Source: Bacillota bacterium (lineage in GTDB: Bacteria; Bacillota; Clostridia; Acetivibrionales; JAEXSP01). Taken from it: a stretch of 64,000 nt of DNA. Positions 61,422 through 64,000 of the stretch are shown in pieces; positions within the stretch are counted from its first letter, which is position 1; the number at the start of each line of letters is the position of its first letter. A program made the translations under genes and the position numbers. Under the pieces are notes generated by a model, which ran no database searches, was not told the origin of the DNA, and saw nothing but the letters and a program-made list of their open reading frames with translations. The stretch lies in the NCBI GenBank assembly GCA_023453795.1, contig JAEXSP010000008.1, positions 62,001 to 126,000 on the forward strand. Direction: 5' to 3'.

Positions 61422-63159
61422 TTTGATAAATATCATATTGCTTCTTTTCTTCTATCCCGTACTTCTCGATTTTCCTGTAAAGTGTCGCAATGCCTACACC
61501 AAGCTCCTTCGCTGCCTTTTTTTTGCTTTCGGTGCTGTTACCGTAAAGATTCAGAACCTTGATTATCGTATCCTTTTCAATCCTTTCAAGATTATGCTGG
61601 CCCTCCCCGGCTTCACTCAGCTGATTCAGAATAAACGAAGGCAAATCTTCAGTCTCAACAATTGCACCGTCATTTTGAGTACTTACAATGAAGCTTGCTG
61701 TTTTTTCCATCTCCCTGACGTTTCCTCTCCAAGGATATTTTTTCATCAGCCTCAGAACACCATCCGACAGTTCGATCTCTTTGCCTTCTATACGGCAGTA
61801 CTTAGCCATAAAATAGTCAATAAGGAAAACTATATCCAAAGGCCTGCTCCTGACCGGAGGGATACTGATTTCAAAAGCCTTCAGCGAATAATAAAGGTCT
61901 TTGCGGAACTCACCGTTTTCCGCTTTCTCCTTCAAGTTCCTGCTGGTGCCCGCAATCAGGCGTATGCCGTAATCCTTGGCATTCTGGATAATTTCCATCA
62001 ATCTGCCCTGCAGCCTTAACGTCAGATCCCCGATCTCATCTATATAAATAGTACCGCCATGGACCATATAGGCTTTACCAAGCTTTTTATCTTCATCCGG
62101 CTGAAAACCGTAGCCGAATATTTCCTTTTCAATCACAGTCTCTACTGTTCCGCTGCATACAATAGTTATAAACGGCTTATCCCTTCTTTTGCTTTCATTG
62201 TGTATCGCACGGGCAAAAATTTCTTTTCCCGTACCGGTCTCGCCGTGTATGAGAAGATTTGCTTCGTTGTATGCAAATTTTCTGGCACGCTCCTTAACCT
62301 TTAAAAAATCTTCATCCCTGCCGATGATATGATCAAACGTCAGGTACTGCATATTCTGGCTTTGAAGCAAATTTCTGTTTATATCCGTTACATCACGAAA
62401 TACGAAAACGCTTGCGGTTTCCTGTCCTTCAATCACAATAGGGTATATTTTTCCGACAAGCCTGATCTTTTTTGACTTTACCCTTGCTATGTACTCGACT
62501 TCATCCGTAGAGCGCATCCTGTTCTGTTTAAAAATCGCGAATTCTTTTATTTTCTTTAAATAGACAAGCTGTTCCAGGCTGTGCCCCAGGACTTGTTCGC
62601 ATTTTGTGTTGATATGCATGATTTCCCGCTTTACATCAAAAATTATTACACCTTCACTTATGCAGTTTTGCAGTTTTTCAAGCAGCTGCAGCGAAAGGGC
62701 CTGTTCCCTGAAGCTCCTGTATTCCGAAGCTTTTGCTGCGATAAGGCCTGATATCTGCTCCAAAAAAGATACAAAGTTTTTCTGTTTTACAAAAATATTG
62801 TTCTTTTTATTTTCTTCAAACACTGCAAGAGAAATCACGCCGATCACTTCACGGTCAAGCAGGATAGGGCAGCATATTTCAAACTGCTCCCTGCAGTTGT
62901 CTTTATTCATGCACTCCAGACACACCTCATCACTGCCCGGATTTTCCACAATAAGTGTACGGCGGTACTGAAGAACCCGTTTGAAGGCGTTTCCTTCGTT
63001 ATCGATATGTTTACCGATATTTACACAGAATTGTCCTGTTCCAGCTATACGCACCATGCACTCATCCACTATGTCAACATCCATCTCAAGTACGGTAGAA
63101 ATAGCCTGTGCATAATGTTGCACACTATCCTTAATGTTTGATATCAGAGATTCCGTCAT
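61411..63159 (-). CDS. AAA+ enhancer-binding-type regulator without GAFTGA
   Basis: A 582-residue regulator: an N-terminal sensor with a Cys cluster (Cys80, 83, 89, 96 and 97), a PAS domain (about 155-265), an AAA+ domain (280-500) and a Fis-type HTH (545-575, KKAAKELGVGIATLYRKI). Walker A GETGTGKE (306-313) and Walker B GGTIYIDEIGDL are intact, as is the FRKDLYY Arg-finger region. The sigma-54 contact loop is missing: after EKEIFGYGF comes QPDEDKKLGKAY in place of GAFTGA. It may act on ordinary sigma-A promoters, as TyrR does. It is co-transcribed with allantoinase (14-bp gap) and precedes ygeX. Confidence 0.9.
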   Translation of the reverse strand: MTESLISNIKDSVQHYAQAISTVLEMDVDIVDECMVRIAGTGQFCVNIGKHIDNEGNAFKRVLQYRRTLIVENPGSDEVCLECMNKDNCREQFEICCPILLDREVIGVISLAVFEENKKNNIFVKQKNFVSFLEQISGLIAAKASEYRSFREQALSLQLLEKLQNCISEGVIIFDVKREIMHINTKCEQVLGHSLEQLVYLKKIKEFAIFKQNRMRSTDEVEYIARVKSKKIRLVGKIYPIVIEGQETASVFVFRDVTDINRNLLQSQNMQYLTFDHIIGRDEDFLKVKERARKFAYNEANLLIHGETGTGKEIFARAIHNESKRRDKPFITIVCSGTVETVIEKEIFGYGFQPDEDKKLGKAYMVHGGTIYIDEIGDLTLRLQGRLMEIIQNAKDYGIRLIAGTSRNLKEKAENGEFRKDLYYSLKAFEISIPPVRSRPLDIVFLIDYFMAKYCRIEGKEIELSDGVLRLMKKYPWRGNVREMEKTASFIVSTQNDGAIVETEDLPSFILNQLSEAGEGQHNLERIEKDTIIKVLNLYGNSTESKKKAAKELGVGIATLYRKIEKYGIEEKKQYDIYQNDN

Positions 63160-63173
63160 ATCAGCGTGCCCCC

Positions 63174-64000
63174 TTACACTCTGCCGGCCAGGTTTCCGGC
63201 ATACCTTCCGCTGCTTTTACAGGTGATATCTCCATTCTCAAATACAAGCTTCCCTCTTATAATGGTCTTCTCTACCGCTCCTGTAAACTCCTCACCTATA
63301 TAGGGAGAAATCTTGTTCTTCGTCTTTATTTCACCTTTACTGAAAGTCCATTTTTTGTGCAGGTCAATTATCATCAGATCCGCATCTGCTCCGATTCCTA
63401 TTAAGCCTTTTTTGCCGTAAATGCCCGCTCTTTTTGCAGGATTGGCCGAAATGATCCTGGTCAGCCTCGTGAGAGGCATATTCCTCTTATGAACGCCCTC
63501 TGTTATAAGGACAGGCACAGTATTTTGAATGCCGGACACTCCTCCCCACGCCATCCAGATGTTGTCGTTCCCCTTGATTTTCTCGTTTTCGGTGCATGGG
63601 GAATGATCCGAAGTTACGAAATCCACTTTTCCATCCAGCACCTGCTTCCACAATTCATTTCTGTTACTGCTGCTGCGCAGCGGAGGAGCACATTTCAAAA
63701 GAGGTCCCTTCGCAGCAAAGTCTTCCTGGTCAAACCACAAATAGTGGGCACAGGTTTCAGCCGTTACTTTTATCCCTGCAGTTTTTGCCTCCTCGATCAG
63801 GTCAAAGCCCTTTGAAACAGATACATGACATATATGCCCCTTGCCTTCGGAATGTTTCAGCAGCAGCAGAAATCTGCTGATTGCTTCAAGCTCCTGTACT
63901 TCGGGCCGCGATTCCACCCACGCCATTCTGTCGGTCCTGCCTGCTGCTTTCAGCTTCTTTGCATAATATGAGGTTATCGCATCATTCTCCGCATGCACAC
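63174..64000 (-). CDS. allB: Allantoinase, C-terminal part (cut by window edge)
   Basis: The last 275 residues of an amidohydrolase whose N-terminus, with the HxH and carbamylated Lys, lies beyond the right edge. The visible part matches allantoinase: VHAEND, CHVSVSKGFDLIEEAK, ETCAHYLWF, GPLLKCAPPLR, the catalytic Asp in VTSDHSPC, and AWGGVSGIQ. It opens allantoin to allantoate. The GTG at 63998 is an internal Val, not the start. The regulator gene follows 14 bp later. Confidence 0.9.
   Translation of the reverse strand, partial: VHAENDAITSYYAKKLKAAGRTDRMAWVESRPEVQELEAISRFLLLLKHSEGKGHICHVSVSKGFDLIEEAKTAGIKVTAETCAHYLWFDQEDFAAKGPLLKCAPPLRSSSNRNELWKQVLDGKVDFVTSDHSPCTENEKIKGNDNIWMAWGGVSGIQNTVPVLITEGVHKRNMPLTRLTRIISANPAKRAGIYGKKGLIGIGADADLMIIDLHKKWTFSKGEIKTKNKISPYIGEEFTGAVEKTIIRGKLVFENGDITCKSSGRYAGNLAGRV

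Noticed and set aside
1..64000. CRISPR arrays, tRNA or rRNA genes, insertion sequences or prophage
   Set aside because: No regularly spaced repeats, no transposase, integrase or phage structural proteins and no rRNA/tRNA-like stretches were found in either strand.

Overview
The window looks like part of the chromosome of a mesophilic, spore-forming, cellulosome-producing clostridium related to Ruminiclostridium (Clostridium) cellulolyticum. Three secreted pectinases end in type I dockerins whose recognition pairs are Ala-Leu, Ser-Leu and Ser-Ile, as in the cellulolyticum type and unlike the Ser-Thr pair of C. thermocellum. The ireB/ruvX/DUF1292/mtaB neighbourhood, a CD3324-family protein, AT-rich spacers and strong AGGAGG-type ribosome sites also fit the Clostridia. 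Species identity is inferred. I saw no rRNA, tRNA, CRISPR array, transposase or phage gene.

Layout. 1-2.2 kb: end of a minus-strand operon for a tubulin-like NTPase (cut by the window edge), a four-helix membrane protein and a lipoprotein with a von Willebrand A-like MIDAS. 2.4-8.1 kb: a small membrane protein, a receiver-XRE fusion regulator and a heterodimeric ABC exporter divergent from an AraC regulator. 8.2-15.6 kb: a PRK06851-type ATPase, a stand-alone AICAR transformylase under a ZTP riboswitch, an encapsulated-ferritin-like protein, lipoproteins and a PilZ protein. 15.7-19.5 kb: housekeeping genes (DUF1292, ruvX, aldo/keto reductase, ireB, mtaB). 19.7-25 kb: an HPr-like protein without the phospho-histidine, a DUF421 protein, then a patch of small genes and gene remnants. 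25-28 kb: a frameshifted yyaL-type gene and a parvulin. 28.2-33.8 kb: an oppBCDFA operon. 34.6-39.3 kb: a secreted protein, an ABC-2 exporter and a two-component system in one operon behind four 11-bp-phased repeats. 39.6-44.2 kb: a nucleotidyltransferase pair resembling a toxin-antitoxin module and a TetR/MacB-type ABC operon. 44.4-49.1 kb: the pectinase operon (PL10, PL11, CE8). 49.4 kb: csoR. 49.8-64 kb: a long minus-strand ureide/purine-type catabolic cluster.

That last cluster holds, in transcription order, allantoinase (cut by the right edge), an AAA+ enhancer-binding-type regulator without GAFTGA, diaminopropionate ammonia-lyase (YgeX type), a YgeY-type M20 hydrolase, a D-aminoacylase, an SsuBCA/TauBCA-type importer behind a structured RNA leader, two paralogous small amidohydrolases (one lacking nearly all metal ligands), an M20 amidohydrolase and a hydantoinase-type enzyme. 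Together they suggest uptake and stepwise hydrolysis of ureides, hydantoins or N-acyl/N-carbamoyl amino compounds for nitrogen. The ygeX/ygeY/allB combination resembles the anaerobic purine-degradation gene sets of gut bacteria.

The points I would check first are the tubulin/vWA operon, the metal-ligand-less amidohydrolase, the regulator without GAFTGA together with its upstream palindrome, the nucleotidyltransferase pair, the RNA leader before the importer, and the 17-nt lesion exactly at the CxxC site of the yyaL-type gene.
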